25,336 nucleotides of DNA. It comes from Symbiodinium natans. Taxonomy: Eukaryota > Sar > Dinophyceae > Suessiales > Symbiodiniaceae. Made by a program: the position numbers and the translations under genes. The notes beneath the pieces are model-generated. The model saw only the letters and a program-made list of their open reading frames with translations, searched no databases and was not told the origin of the DNA. The DNA lies in contig CAJNDS010001274.1 of the NCBI GenBank assembly GCA_905221605.1, positions 1-25,336 on the forward strand, read 5' to 3'. Shown in pieces: positions 1 through 11,000 of the stretch (positions are counted from its first letter, which is position 1; each line of letters starts with the position of its first letter).

Positions 1-3000
1 TGCTCCAACCCAATCTTCAACGGAACGATGTGCTTGATGGACTTTGCTCGAAAGTGTTTTGGACAACCATCCACCATGGCACTCACAACATGAGTCAAGC
101 CACCAACTTCAGGGTACACATAGGCTGCTTCCACAAACCGGGAAAGCGCCGTGGTTTTCATCGAATCCGGTAGCTCAGCCAGAACTGTAGCACCTATCAA
201 CGACGATCCACACTCATGGAGGGATCTCTGTAGTACCAACTCCTGGGGTGATTTCTTCCCATCAAAGGCAGCTGCATGGTGATTGTGCATTGCAGCACAG
301 TAAATCAGACCAAACTCAAACGCTCGAGGACTTCTCTTCAAGTCAAAGCCCTGCGCTCGTAGATCCAACCTCACCGTGCTGAACAACTCCTTGAGTGTTC
401 TCACTGCCCTTTCCACACCACCAACCGCTTCATGCCCCTGCGGAGGTGCTCTTTGGGTCACAATCCTAATCCCCAGATTGGCTCTCTTGATGAGGGCGCT
501 CACCGCTGTCTCGCTGTCTCAACAGTACAGCAGACCCTGCAATGTCCAGTCCGAAAGCATTCATCCAATAACGCATCCAGCTGGAGGTATTGTCAGCATT
601 GGTCCCTACCAACAGACATCCAATCATTCTGGTTGACATTTCAGTCATGACCAGTACTTTCATGTTGGGAGCCGTCTGCTGGTCTTTCGCAAAAGTACCA
701 GTTACCAGGTTGATGAAGCAGAAATCTGCTTGCAACGCCACGGGTCGGTCTTGAGCATCCTTGGTCCGACGATGCTGGGTTGTTCCTCTTGTCATCCGAC
801 AATGAGGACATTCGGACGAAAAAGGAATGTGGCCTCGCATCCGATGCAGCTCCATTTCTTCTTGCTTTTTCTTGGTCATTGACTGCACTGACTGCATCTG
901 ATCAACCTCCATCGGTCGTTGGCCATCATCCACATCCATGGGTCGAACCTCAGTTCTTCCAAAGGTTACTTTCTTTCGCTTTCCAGCATCACCTTGCAGG
1001 TAGATCCAAGGACATCCAGCCCATGATACTCCATATCCCATGACTCCTTTCTTCTCGTGTCGCAGCGAAATCTCTCTTCGAGTGAACTTCACTTCCCAAC
1101 CAGTATTCACCATCTGCTCGGTGCTCAAGATGTTGTGAGCCACATCTGCTACAACTCCAGTCACACACACCGATGTCAAACCAAGATACTGCTTTCCTTC
1201 ATACATAGGCAGCAAGGCTCGGATGCGAACTCGCTCGAAGACATTCACCGGGGTATCGTTGGCTGCTGCGTACCTCTCATTAGGTCCCAACGCCTTCCGA
1301 TCCAAGATCTGGAACTCATCCAAGTATCTTTTCGCAATCACAGTCACCGATGCTCCTGAGTCAATCAACCACCATTTGCTTGCATCATCCTTTTCCATGC
1401 TTTTGACTTGATTCATCGGAGGTTTCATCAAAGACCGAACTGACTTAGATGGCAACATCTGAGATAAATCGGTAGAGATCCGATGCTCCAACTCGGCAAT
1501 CCGGCCTCTCGTCTCAACTTCCCATGACCAATCTATCTCATCAGTACTCCGGGGAATCCACTCTTTTCTCACTTCATCGAGCAATTCTTCCAGAGGTTGC
1601 AACACAGATTCCACTCGGGCCTCTGACTCAGGTTCATTCCATTCACCTCCAGTTAGCTGGTAGTCACTCGACTCACCCTCTTGGGAGACTTCAGCAACTG
1701 TCTTCCCCTTTCCTTTGCCTTTTCCTTTGGGCTTTCCCTTTTCGGGCTTCTTCTTGGGATCTCCTTTTGCCTTGGCTTTCGCCTTAGCATTGGGGGAATT
1801 GGGCTTCTTGCCTGAGTCTCCCTCCTTATACCAGCAATCGCGGGCATAATGTCCCTTTCCACCACACACATAGCACTCCACATCCTTCTTGTTCTGGCTT
1901 GAAGCTCGTTTGCCAGCACCTTTGCTTGATTCGCGCTTGCCTTTCTGTTCCTTTCCTTTGCCTTTTGGTTTTCCTTCGTTGCCCTTTCCCTCATTGGGAT
2001 CTCGAAAAGGTTGAAGCTTCGTGCCAGGGGCTTCTGACCACACCCTTTGTTGCACCTCAAACTTCAGAGCAACTCTTTTTAGATCTTCAAACGATTCACT
2101 ATCGCCATGCAACAAGCAATGGCTTCTACACCGATCTGGCAAACTGCGCAGCAAAACCATAACCGAATCCGCTTCTTGGATCTGCAAACCACCAGCATGC
2201 ACATCGGGATCAAGACTATTGAGCAGCTTGGTGTACTTGTTCAACTCATGCTCAATCTTTCGAATGATCTCCGGAATACTGGGTGCTTTCACGGTTTGAT
2301 TCACCAGCTGCGACCGAAAGAACAGGCATTCAGCTCGCGACTTCAGGCAAAACTCCTTCGCCAGCAATCTCAAAGCCACAAAACCAGATTGTTGATAAGT
2401 GCTCTCACTTTCAACATATGTCTGCAAAATCAGAGAACTCTTCTCATGATTTGCAAAAGTCTGTCGCAGGATGTGCATCAGCCTCGTCGACCTCTTCTGT
2501 TGCTCCACAGTAAGTCGATCCTGTTTCAGCCGAGACTCTTCTTGAGTCTTCACCGCATGCATGAGCTCATTGGGAAACACTTCTGAACCCAAACCAACCC
2601 AACTGGTCAGCTTCTCCATCCAGGTCAAGAATCCAAGAGCTTCAGAGATGCGATCCTTCCAAGACGAAAAGTCAATGGTCGGCAAACTGGGCAACCATTT
2701 GTCCGATCGAGCAAACACATCCCTTTCCCTTTCTTGCTCCAGAGGTGGAGGTCTCAGTGGGGGACTTGGGCTCGCCATCCGAAAAAGCTGGGTCCCCTTC
2801 GCAGGAGTACCCACTGGCGATGCACCTTGACATCCCGAAGAAGAACTGGGCATGTTCTCAGGAACACCATCCTGAGGTAAGGGGGGATTCACCTGTTGCT
2901 GTTGCTGTGGCTGCTGTTGCTGATGCTGCTGTATCATCCACTGCTGATGCTGCTGCTGTTGCTGCACCATGGACGAAGTCATCGTTTGCATAAACTGCTG

Positions 3001-3363
3001 TTGCTGCACAACCAGTTGCTGCATCATGCTTTCCAATTCTCGCACTTGTCTCGTCAACCCTTGCACGTCGGGTGATGTTTGTGATGGTGTCACCACAGGT
3101 TGAGGAGGTCCAGTGGATAGTCCTGGTGGTAACGAAGGACTTCCTACCGCTTGCTGAGGCAAACCAGGGGGAAACGAAGGGCCTCCCATTGTCTGTTGGG
3201 GTGCTCCAGTAGCTACCCCATGAGGGCTTCTGGCGGGAGTTCGACCTCTGGGCACTGGGCCATACACAGGTTGGCTTCCTTGTGCCAAACCTTGCACCCA
3301 CAGTGGGTTGGGATTTCCCAAACCCGGAAAAGGGTCTACCCTTCGCCTTGTCTCAGCATCCAT
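1..3363 (-). pseudogene. Copia polyprotein gag-protease-integrase, frameshifted, partial (copy A)
   Basis: The frame is open on the minus strand from 3408 to 466. The first ATG is at 3363 and matches Met29 of the copy B protein; the bases at 3408 are TTG. Seen in order: a Pro/Gly/Gln-rich gag N-terminus, the CCHC zinc knuckle CYVCGGKGHYARDC, Lys/Gly-rich linkers, the aspartic protease motif DSGASVTV, the compact integrase zinc motif HRMRGH..CPHC, and the first catalytic Asp region. At about 518-521 this copy reads GTTGAGACAGCG where copy B reads GTTGAGGACAGACAGCG. The 5-bp loss shifts the frame just at the second integrase catalytic Asp and ends the protein at 466. From 465 to 1 the homology to copy B integrase continues in another frame. 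Six residue differences from copy B were noticed. It should make gag and protease but no integrase or RT. Confidence 0.92.
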
Positions 3364-3399
3364 GATGGGCACAGAGCTTCCACGCTCTCGTCCACCTCT

Positions 3400-3766
3400 T
3401 GGAGGCAAGTTTGGGTTTGGAGTCCAGACTGCCAGTGGGTGTAAGTGAGTACCGGGAAGTCTACCCTGTGAGGAGGCGGATCCGGACTCATCAGACTTGG
3501 AAGCAGTTGGTTTAGCGGCTGTTAAGGCACTTTAGAGCCCGAGCAAGGTGGTTTGTCTGGAACTGGATTGGTGGTGACCGATCTTGGAGGAAGACGGTGC
3601 TTGGTAGAGTAGAACTCAGGTTCTTCAGGAGCCTGGACCATCTGGTGTTGGTGAGAGAGTTTTCGCCAGAAGACGTTGTGGAGAGACTGCAGGCTGGAGC
3701 CTGATGAGTTCAGGAACTATGTTGAATACATCCCCACATACCAGTGGAGCTCATGTGAGGAGTCCA
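3400..3766 (+). repeat. Leader segment of copy A, inverted relative to its gene
   Basis: This ~367-bp block lies between the primer binding site and gag of copy A. It is homologous to 4672-5020 of copy B and in the same plus-strand direction, although the flanking genes point in opposite directions. It starts TGGAGGCAAG and ends GAGGAGTCCA, so the ends are a 4-bp inverted repeat TGGA/TCCA. Read in element orientation, the outer flanks are the same in both copies: GTGAGTGCC before the block and AGAGGTGGACGAG after it. The block therefore turned around in place. It also has a ~26-bp insertion at 3559-3584 absent from copy B, plus several small indels. Confidence 0.85.
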
Positions 3767-3794
3767 GGCACTCACCTCGTTCCACAAGGCATAA

Positions 3795-3806
3795 GCTCCG
3801 CTACCA
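3795..3806 (-). other. Primer binding site, copy A
   Basis: On the minus strand the sequence TGGTAGCGGAGC begins two bases after the LTR end. It ends the way a complement of a tRNA 3' CCA end must begin (TGG) and resembles primer sites that use initiator tRNA-Met in other copia elements. The tRNA identity is an inference. Confidence 0.7.
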
Positions 3807-3808
3807 CG

Positions 3809-3958
3809 TAAAAAACCGAAGGTCCCTCTGGTACCTTTTCCCTTGAAAGCACGAACCCTGACTTCTCACACAAGTGCGGACAATCTCTCTCTTTTTCACA
3901 GTCAGAGCCACTTGAGCCAAAAGTCACGAAGTGCACAAACTTAACGAATTCTCTCTTG
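3809..3958 (-). repeat. Partial 5' LTR of copy A (R/U5 part)
   Basis: The reverse complement of this stretch matches 13929-14082 of the copy B 3' LTR, from CAAGAGAGAATTCG to the terminal poly-T. It retains the sequence GTTTGTGCACTTCGTGAC that the copy B 5' LTR has lost. The terminus reads TTTTTTA rather than TTTTTCA. Everything upstream of CAAGAGAG (U3, including the TATTTAAA box) is missing, and unrelated sequence starts at 3959. Confidence 0.85.
3911..3922 (-). promoter_or_regulatory. Spliced-leader-like motif in copy A LTR
   Basis: The minus strand reads TTTTGGCTCAAG, identical to the last 12 nt of the conserved dinoflagellate spliced leader, followed directly by a shorter repeat TGGCTC. 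Confidence 0.75.
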
Positions 3959-4310
3959 AAAACATCACTAATCAGCTACAATCTTCCACAAACCCCCATT
4001 TGCTTCAAGCTGGTCCTCGGACGCACAAACCTTTGGCGATCGGGCCCCACACGGTACGGACCCGTCCGGCGAGCACTCCACGGCGAGGCTGTGTCTTGTC
4101 CGTCTCGACTTCCATGCTGCCCAGTGAGTCCGTCGAGAGGGTATTGGGCAGCAGATCGAGGACGCAAACCTTCGCAGCTCTTCTGCTTCCCACCTGGCAG
4201 TGAACAAGGTGTCATGGTCAAGCAACATCAAGACCACTCCTGGCGCAAGGACTCTAACTCTGCCCACGTAAAGTGCACCGAAGCCAGCTCCGCATCCTTG
4301 GTGTTGACCA
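3959..4310. other. Spacer between the two head-to-head elements
   Basis: About 350 bp unrelated to either element separates the truncated LTRs. It is GC-rich around 4030-4200. Several short open frames overlap here on both strands, none with a recognisable domain, and the longer minus-strand ones start at GTG or other weak codons. It may be the original target DNA or a captured fragment. No target-site duplication was found at either edge. Confidence 0.6.
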
Positions 4311-4417
4311 AGGTTTGTTTTGCTTTGGAGTGATTGGGAATCCGTGTGATCCCATCTCGATGGTTTATGCCTCGTTGATTTCCAAGGAAATCATACGAGT
4401 GTGTTTTTGCAATACGC

Positions 4418-4425
4418 TATTTAAA
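4418..4425 (+). promoter_or_regulatory. TATTTAAA box in 5' LTR
   Basis: TATTTAAA is kept in both LTRs of copy B (also 13871-13878), upstream of the start of the R/U5 part retained by copy A. It is a candidate core promoter element. Dinoflagellates often use other promoter signals, so its function is inferred only from position and conservation. Confidence 0.4.
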
Positions 4426-4491
4426 GTGAGTGTTCAGTGTGTAGGAACTTCGTTCTGAAGCTGAGTTTAAGCTTACAAGAGAGATCGTAAC

Positions 4492-4503
4492 TTTTGGCTC
4501 AAG
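4492..4503 (+). promoter_or_regulatory. Spliced-leader-like motif in copy B 5' LTR
   Basis: TTTTGGCTCAAG is identical to the 3' 12 nt of the dinoflagellate spliced leader and is followed at once by a second partial copy TGGCTC. The same arrangement occurs in the copy A LTR and the copy B 3' LTR. Confidence 0.75.
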
Positions 4504-4606
4504 TGGCTCTGACTGTGAAAAAGAGAGAGTTGTCCGCACTTGTGTGAGAGGTCAGGGTTCGTGCTTTCAAGGGAAAAGGTACCAGAGGGACCTTCGGTTT
4601 TTCACG

Positions 4607-4618
4607 CGGTAGCGGAGC
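4607..4618 (+). other. Primer binding site, copy B
   Basis: CGGTAGCGGAGC begins two bases after the LTR end and aligns with TGGTAGCGGAGC in copy A. The first base differs (C for T), a mismatch to the tRNA CCA end. The resemblance to initiator tRNA-Met primer sites is an inference. Confidence 0.65.
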
Positions 4619-4671
4619 TTGTGCCTTCTGATACGAGCCCCTGTATTGTCTGTCAGGACTCTGTGAGTGCC

Positions 4672-5020
4672 TGGAGGCAAGTTTGGGTTTGGAGCCCAGA
4701 CTGCCAGTGGACCGGAATCTCTTGTACTCGGACCGTGTAAGTGTGCCGGGAAGCCTATCCTGAGAAGGCGTCATCAGGCTTGGAAGCAGTTGGTTCAGCG
4801 GCTGTTGAGGCACTTTGGAGCCCGGGCAAGGTGGTTTGTCTTGGAGGAATACGGTGCTTGGTAGAGTAGAACTAAGGTTCTTCAGGAGCCTGGACCATCT
4901 GGTGTTGGTGAGAGAATTTTCGCCAGAAGACGTTGTGGAGAGACTGCAGGCTGGAGCCTGAGTTCAGGAACTATGTTGAATACATCCCCACATACCAGTG
5001 GAGCTCATGTGAGGAGTCCA
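4672..5020 (+). repeat. Leader segment of copy B (opposite state to copy A)
   Basis: This 349-bp block starts TGGAGGCAAG and ends GAGGAGTCCA. It is homologous to 3400-3766 but oriented the other way relative to gag. Just upstream is GTGAGTGCC, a good match to a GT-type splice donor. Just downstream is AAGAGG, a possible acceptor. The ATG at 4973 that gives copy B its 28 extra N-terminal residues lies inside this block. Confidence 0.85.
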
Positions 5021-8000
5021 AGAGGTGGACGAGAGCGTGGAAGCTCTGTGCCCATCATGGATGCTGAGACAAGGCGAAGGGTAGACCCTTTTCCGGGTTT
5101 GGGAAATCCCAACCCACTGTGGGTGCAAGGTTTGGCACAAGGAAGCCAACCTGTGTATGGCCCAGTGCCCAGAGGTCGAACTCCCGCCAGAAGCCCTCAT
5201 GGGGTAGCTACTGGAGCACCCCAACAGACAATGGGAGGCCCTTCGTTTCCCCCTGGTTTGCCTCAGCAAGCGGTAGGAAGTCCTTCGTTACCACCAGGAC
5301 TATCCACTGGACCTCCTCAACCTGTGGTGACACCATCACAAACATCACCCGACGTGCAAGGGTTGACGAGACAAGTGCGAGAATTGGAAAGCATGATGCA
5401 GCAACTGGTTGTGCAGCAACAGCAGTTTATGCAAACGATGACTTCGTCCATGGTGCAGCAACAGCAGCAGCATCAGCAGTGGATGATACAGCAGCATCAG
5501 CAACAGCAGCCACAGCAACAGCAACAGGTGAATCCCCCCTTACCTCAGGATGGTGTTCCTGAGAACATGCCCAGTTCTTCTTCGGGATGTCAAGGTGCAT
5601 CGCCAGTGGGTACTCCTGCGAAGGGGACCCAGCTTTTTCGGATGGCGAGCCCAAGTCCCCCACTGAGACCTCCACCTCTGGAGCAAGAAAGGGAAAGGGA
5701 TGTGTTTGCTCGATCGGACAAATGGTTGCCCAGTTTGCCGACCATTGACTTTTCGTCTTGGAAGGATCGCATCTCTGAAGCTCTTGGATTCTTGACCTGG
5801 ATGGAGAAGCTGACCAGTTGGGTTGGTTTGGGTTCAGAAGTGTTTCCCAATGAGCTCATGCATGCGGTGAAGACTCAAGAAGAGTCTCGGCTGAAACAGG
5901 ATCGACTTACTGTGGAGCAACAGAAGAGGTCGACGAGGCTGATGCACATCCTGCGACAGACTTTTGCAAATCATGAGAAGAGTTCTCTGATTTTGCAGAC
6001 ATATGTTGAAAGTGAGAACACTTATCAACAATCTGGTTTTGTGGCTTTGAGATTGCTGGCGAAGGAGTTTTGCCTGAAGTCGCGAGCTGAATGCCTGTTC
6101 TTTCGGTCGCAGCTGGTGAATCAAACCGTGAAAGCACCCAGTATTCCGGAGATCATTCGAAAGATTGAGCATGAGTTGAACAAGTACACCAAGCTGCTCA
6201 ATAGTCTTGATCCCGATGTGCATGCTGGTGGTTTGCAGATCCAAGAAGCGGATTCGGTTATGGTTTTGCTGCGCAGTTTGCCAGATCGGTGTAGAAGCCA
6301 TTGCTTGTTGCATGGCGATAGTGAATCGTTTGAAGATCTGAAAAGAGTTGCTCTGAAGTTTGAGGTGCAACAAAGGGTGTGGTCAGAAGCCCCTGGCACG
6401 AAGCTTCAACCTTTTCGAGATCCCAATGAGGGAAAGGGCAACGAAGGAAAACCAAAAGGCAAAGGAAAGGAACAGAAAGGCAAGCGCGAATCAAGCAAAG
6501 GTGCTGGCAAACGAGCTTCAAGCCAGAACAAGAAGGATGTGGAGTGCTATGTGTGTGGTGGAAAGGGACATTATGCCCGCGATTGCTGGTATAAGGAGGG
6601 AGATTCAGGCAAGAAGCCCAATTCCCCCAATGCTAAGGCGAAAGCCAAGGCAAAAGGAGATCCCAAGAAGAAGCCCGAAAAGGGAAAGCCCAAAGGAAAA
6701 GGCAAAGGAAAGGGGAAGACAGTTGCTGAAGTCTCCCAAGAGGGTGAGTCGAGTGACTACCAGCTAACTGGAGGTGAATGGAATGAACCTGAGTCAGAGG
6801 CCCGAGTGGAATCTGTGTTGCAACCTCTGGAAGGATTGCTCGATGAAGTGAGAAAAGAGTGGATTCCCCGGAGTACTGATGAGATAGATTGGTCATGGGA
6901 AGTTGAGACGAGAGTCCGGATTGCCGAGTTGGAGCATCGGATCTCTACCGATTTATCTCAGATGTTGCCATCTAAGTCAGTTCGGTCTTTGATGAAACCT
7001 CCGATGAATCAAGTCAAAAGCATGGAAAAGGATGATGCAAGCAAATGGTGGTTGATTGACTCAGGAGCATCGGTGACTGTGATTGCGAAAAGATACTTGG
7101 ATGAGTTCCAGATCTTGGATCGGAAGGCGTTGGGACCTAATGAGAGGTACTCAGCAGCCAACGATACCCCGGTGAATGTCTTCGAGCGAGTTCGCATCCG
7201 AGCCTTGCTGCCTATGTATGAAGGAAAGCAGTATCTTGGTTTGACATCGGTGTGTGTGACTGGAGTTGTAGCAGATGTGGCTCACAACATCTTGAGCACC
7301 GAGCAGATGGTGAATACTGGTTGGGAAGTGAAGTTCACTCGAAGAGAGATTTCGCTGCGACACGAGAAGAAAGGAGTCATGGGATATGGAGTATCCTGGG
7401 CTGGATGTCCTTGGATCTACCTGCAAGGTGATGCTGGAAAGCGAAAGAAAGTAACCTTTGGAAGAACTGAGGTTCGACCCATGGATGTGGATGATGGCCA
7501 ACGACCGATGGAGGTTGATCAGATGCAGTCAGTGCAGTCAATGACCAAGAAAAAGCAAGAAGAAATGGAGCTGCATCGGATGCGAGGCCACATTCCTTTT
7601 TCGTCCGAATGTCCTCATTGTCGGATGACAAGAGGAACAACCCAGCATCGTCGGACCAAGGATGCTCAAGACCGACCCGTGGCGTTGCAAGCAGATTTCT
7701 GCTTCATCAACCTGGTAACTGGTACTTTTGCGAAAGACCAGCCGACGGCTCCCAACATGAAAGTACTGGTCATGACTGAAATGTCAACCAGAATGATTGG
7801 ATGTCTGTTGGTAGGGACCAATGCTGACAATACCTCCAGCTGGATTCGTTATTGGATGAATGCTTTCGGACTGGACATTGCAGGGTCTGCTGTACTGTTG
7901 AGGACAGACAGCGAGACAGCGGTGAGCGCCCTCATCAAGAGAGCCAATCTGGGGATTAGGATTGTGACCCAAAGAGCACCTCCGCAGGGACATGAAGCGG

Positions 8001-11000
8001 TTGGTGGTGTGGAAAGGGCAGTGAGAACACTCAAGGAGTTGTTCAGCACGGTGAGGTTGGATCTACGAGCGCAGGGCTTTGACTTGAAAAGAAGTCCTCG
8101 AGCGTTTGAGTTTGGTCTGATTTACTGTGCTGCAATGCACAATCACCATGCAGCTGCCTTTGATGGGAAGAAATCACCCCAGGAGTTGGTACTACAGAGA
8201 TCCCTCCATGAGTGTGGATCGTCGTTGATAGGTGCTACAGTTCTGGCTGAGCTACCGGATTCGATGAAAACCACGGCGCTCTCCCGGTTTGTGGAAGCAG
8301 CCTATGTGTACCCTGAAGTTGGTGGCTTGACTCATGTTGTGAGTGCCATGGTGGATGGTTGTCCAAAACACTTTCGAGCAAAGTCCATCAAGCACATCGT
8401 TCCGTTGAAGATTGGGTTGGAGCATTGTCAACATTTGCTCAAGGAGCATGATCCATCGGATACATTGGCTCCCCCGATTCTGAAGGAGAAAGAGGATGGT
8501 GTGCCCGATCGGATTGAAGGTGAAGCGGACAAGGCCTTTGAGGGCCGAGTGTCTGAGGGACCGACCACCGACATGAGCAAAGTTGGACCTCCAGCTGCAT
8601 GGGTGAAGGAACATGGTGGCACAGCGAACTGTCCTGCGTGTGGTCCAAAAAGAGGAAAAGCCAACCACAATGCTGAATGCCGAAAACGGTATGATGATTG
8701 GTTGAAAGCTCAACGACAACGGTTGGAATCGAAAGAACCAACAGAGGAAACTCCAAAAATGGACCAGAGAAGCTCAAAGGATGCGGGGGTGATGGAGTCT
8801 GGAAGTGAGCCTTCACTCCTGAAACGCCCGAAGATCACCTATGAGAGTCGACCAGATCCCAAGTTGGAGGAGAAGCAAAGCGTCCCAACACCTGCGACAG
8901 AAGTTGTGGATGTTGACATGGAGGATTTTGAGGATCCAAGTTTGCCTTACCAAGGGATTCCAGATGAGGCAATGGAACCTGGATACTTCGAAGGAGAAAC
9001 TCCCGCTGAGGATGAAGCGATCCCAATGGAGGAAGAAAAACCTCAAATGGATGTGGATTCAGTTCCAAATGAGTCCAGTCGAGTTCCCCGGCGTTTAGAG
9101 AGTTTAACTTCAGATGTGAACTCAGTTCCAGATGAGTCCAATCGAGTTCCCCGGCTGATCAATCGTATTTATTTAGACCCAAGACTCGATGTGCCTCAAG
9201 GTCCTATTAAAATGGTAAGCAGTGACGAGAGTCCGAAGTTGGTACATGTGACCAATTCGATTCTGCTCAACAAGAATAGCACTTTCCCGGAGTCCATGAA
9301 GGTGTGTGGATCCCAAGTTTGGCTGGCAAGACCCACGAGTGTTCTGTCTGAGATAGATGGATGTCCATTAGATGTGGATAAAACAGTGGAAGGCCGGCGA
9401 ACTGAGCTGCAGAGTATGACTGCTCACAAAGCAGGGAGAGTGGTTGGAGCAGACGAGGCTCAGAAGTTTGCTCGTCAGCATGGGATAAAGATCATCCCAA
9501 CCCGATGGGTCATAGGCCCAAAGGTGGTGAATGGCAAGGAAGCTGTGAGAGCTCGGTGTGTGGTGCAAGACATCGCAAAGGGGAGCACAGCATCATCTTT
9601 AGGACTGAGTGCTACGACTCCTTCTTTAGAAGCGTTACGGACGCTTTTGGCCATTGCTTCGGTAGATGCTATGGATATCGCAACTTTGGATGTTAGCACT
9701 GCATTCTTGCATTCCCCCCTTCCGAAAGGATCGAAGGCGATTATCCAATTGCCCAAGGATGTTTCCGCCTGCAAGGACTATTATGTCCCGGTGTTTATGA
9801 TTCTGGATCAAGCCATGAATGGTTTGAGAGTTGCCGCCAAAGCTTGGAACTTGAAGCTGGCGACAGTTGTGAAGAAAGTTGGGTTGAAGCAATGCCCAAC
9901 GGAACCTTCCGTCTTCGAGGGCACTGTGAGAGGGAAAAGATTCCTCATGTTGTGCTATGTGGACGATTTGATTCTGTGTGGCACTAGAGATGCCATTCGG
10001 TTGGTGACCGACACCCTGAACGGAGAGTTGAAGATCAAGGAAACGGGTCGAATCACTTCCACTGGTGGAAAGATCACCTTTTTGGGGCGAGAGATTGAGA
10101 GACAAGGGAGTCATCTCAGGATGCGAGTGCCCCCGGCATACTTAGATGCCCTGTTCGAGACAGAGTTCTGTAAGGACCTGAAGGTGGTTACTGCTCCTCC
10201 GGACATCGTGAAAACGGTCGAGAAGGGCAGAGCAAGTGGTTCGGATCCTGAGTTGAGTGACACTGCAGCTGCGAGGTACAGAGCAGTACTTGGCCGGATT
10301 GCATGGTGGGGTCAGTCGAGACCTGACCTGAGTAGGTGGATGTCCATTCTTTCGCAAGGACAGTCCAAGCCAACAGCATGCTTTGAGCAAGCATTGCGAC
10401 AAGTGATTAGGTTCCTAAAGGGACAATACCATGCATGGCAGTACTTTGGCCCTGATGGGAATGTACCGGACAGTGGGCCGGCGCAGCTGGAAGTGTATGC
10501 GGATGCCAGTTGGGCACCCCAAGCGTCGTTAGGACGAAGATCTGTGTCGGGCATAGCCATCTTTTATAGAGGATGCCTGATCAAGGGAATCTCTCGAGTT
10601 CAAGGGTGTGTATCGCTGAGTTCTTGTGAAGCCGAGTTGAGAGCCATCTTGACTGCGGTACAGGAGAGTGAGGGACTTGCGACTTTGATCGGTCAGTTGG
10701 CCGAGTCAGATGTCACGATCCGATTGCACACTGACAGTTCCTCAGCGAGAGCGGTTTTGCTAAACCGTGGGTTGAGTAGGCGAGTTCGCCACTTAGACAT
10801 CGCTGTCTGCTATCTTCAGGAGCGGATACAGGAAGCTCAGACCTTGAAGGTCATTTGGTGCCCGACAGCGGGAATGATCGCTGACGTTCTTACAAAGTGC
10901 TTGAGTCAAGTGACATTCTGTCAGCACCAGCAAGCTATGGGTATATACCCTGGTGAAGATGTGCAGCAGGTGTGGAGGATCTGTGGAATCCGACCAAGGG

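Larger units (their letters stand above)
1..3958 (-). mobile_element. Copia-type LTR retrotransposon, copy A (partial, inverted)
   Basis: This minus-strand element reads from a partial LTR (3958-3809) through a primer binding site, a rearranged leader, and the gag, protease and integrase coding sequence, and leaves the window at base 1. Its coding sequence matches copy B (5021 to about 8450) almost base for base, so both belong to one recently active family. The LTR is incomplete: homology to the copy B 3' LTR stops at the CAAGAGAG sequence, so the outer (U3) part is missing. Two lesions are visible: a 5-bp deletion in integrase near 518-521, and the leader segment 3400-3766 inverted relative to copy B. 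RT and RNase H would lie to the left of the window. Confidence 0.93.
4311..4604 (+). repeat. 5' LTR of copy B (left-truncated)
   Basis: Homology to the 3' LTR begins at AGGTTTGTTTTGCT (13761 in the 3' LTR) and ends at TTTTTCA. The first 47 bp of the 3' LTR are absent here. A further 20 bp is missing near 4480-4490, between short TCGT repeats that are both still present in the 3' LTR. Shared landmarks are the near-palindrome GATTTCCAAGGAAATC (4377-4392), the TATTTAAA box (4418-4425) and the spliced-leader-like motif (4492-4503). Confidence 0.87.

Noticed and set aside
1653-2060. Lys/Arg-rich 135-residue frame inside copy A (also 6360-6767 in copy B)
   Set aside because: It overlaps the K/G-rich gag linker in another frame; its basic composition is a by-product of AAG/GGA-rich codons.
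3364-3408. Start of the copy A polyprotein at 3408
   Set aside because: The codon is TTG and lies in the inverted leader. The first ATG, shared with copy B, is at 3363.
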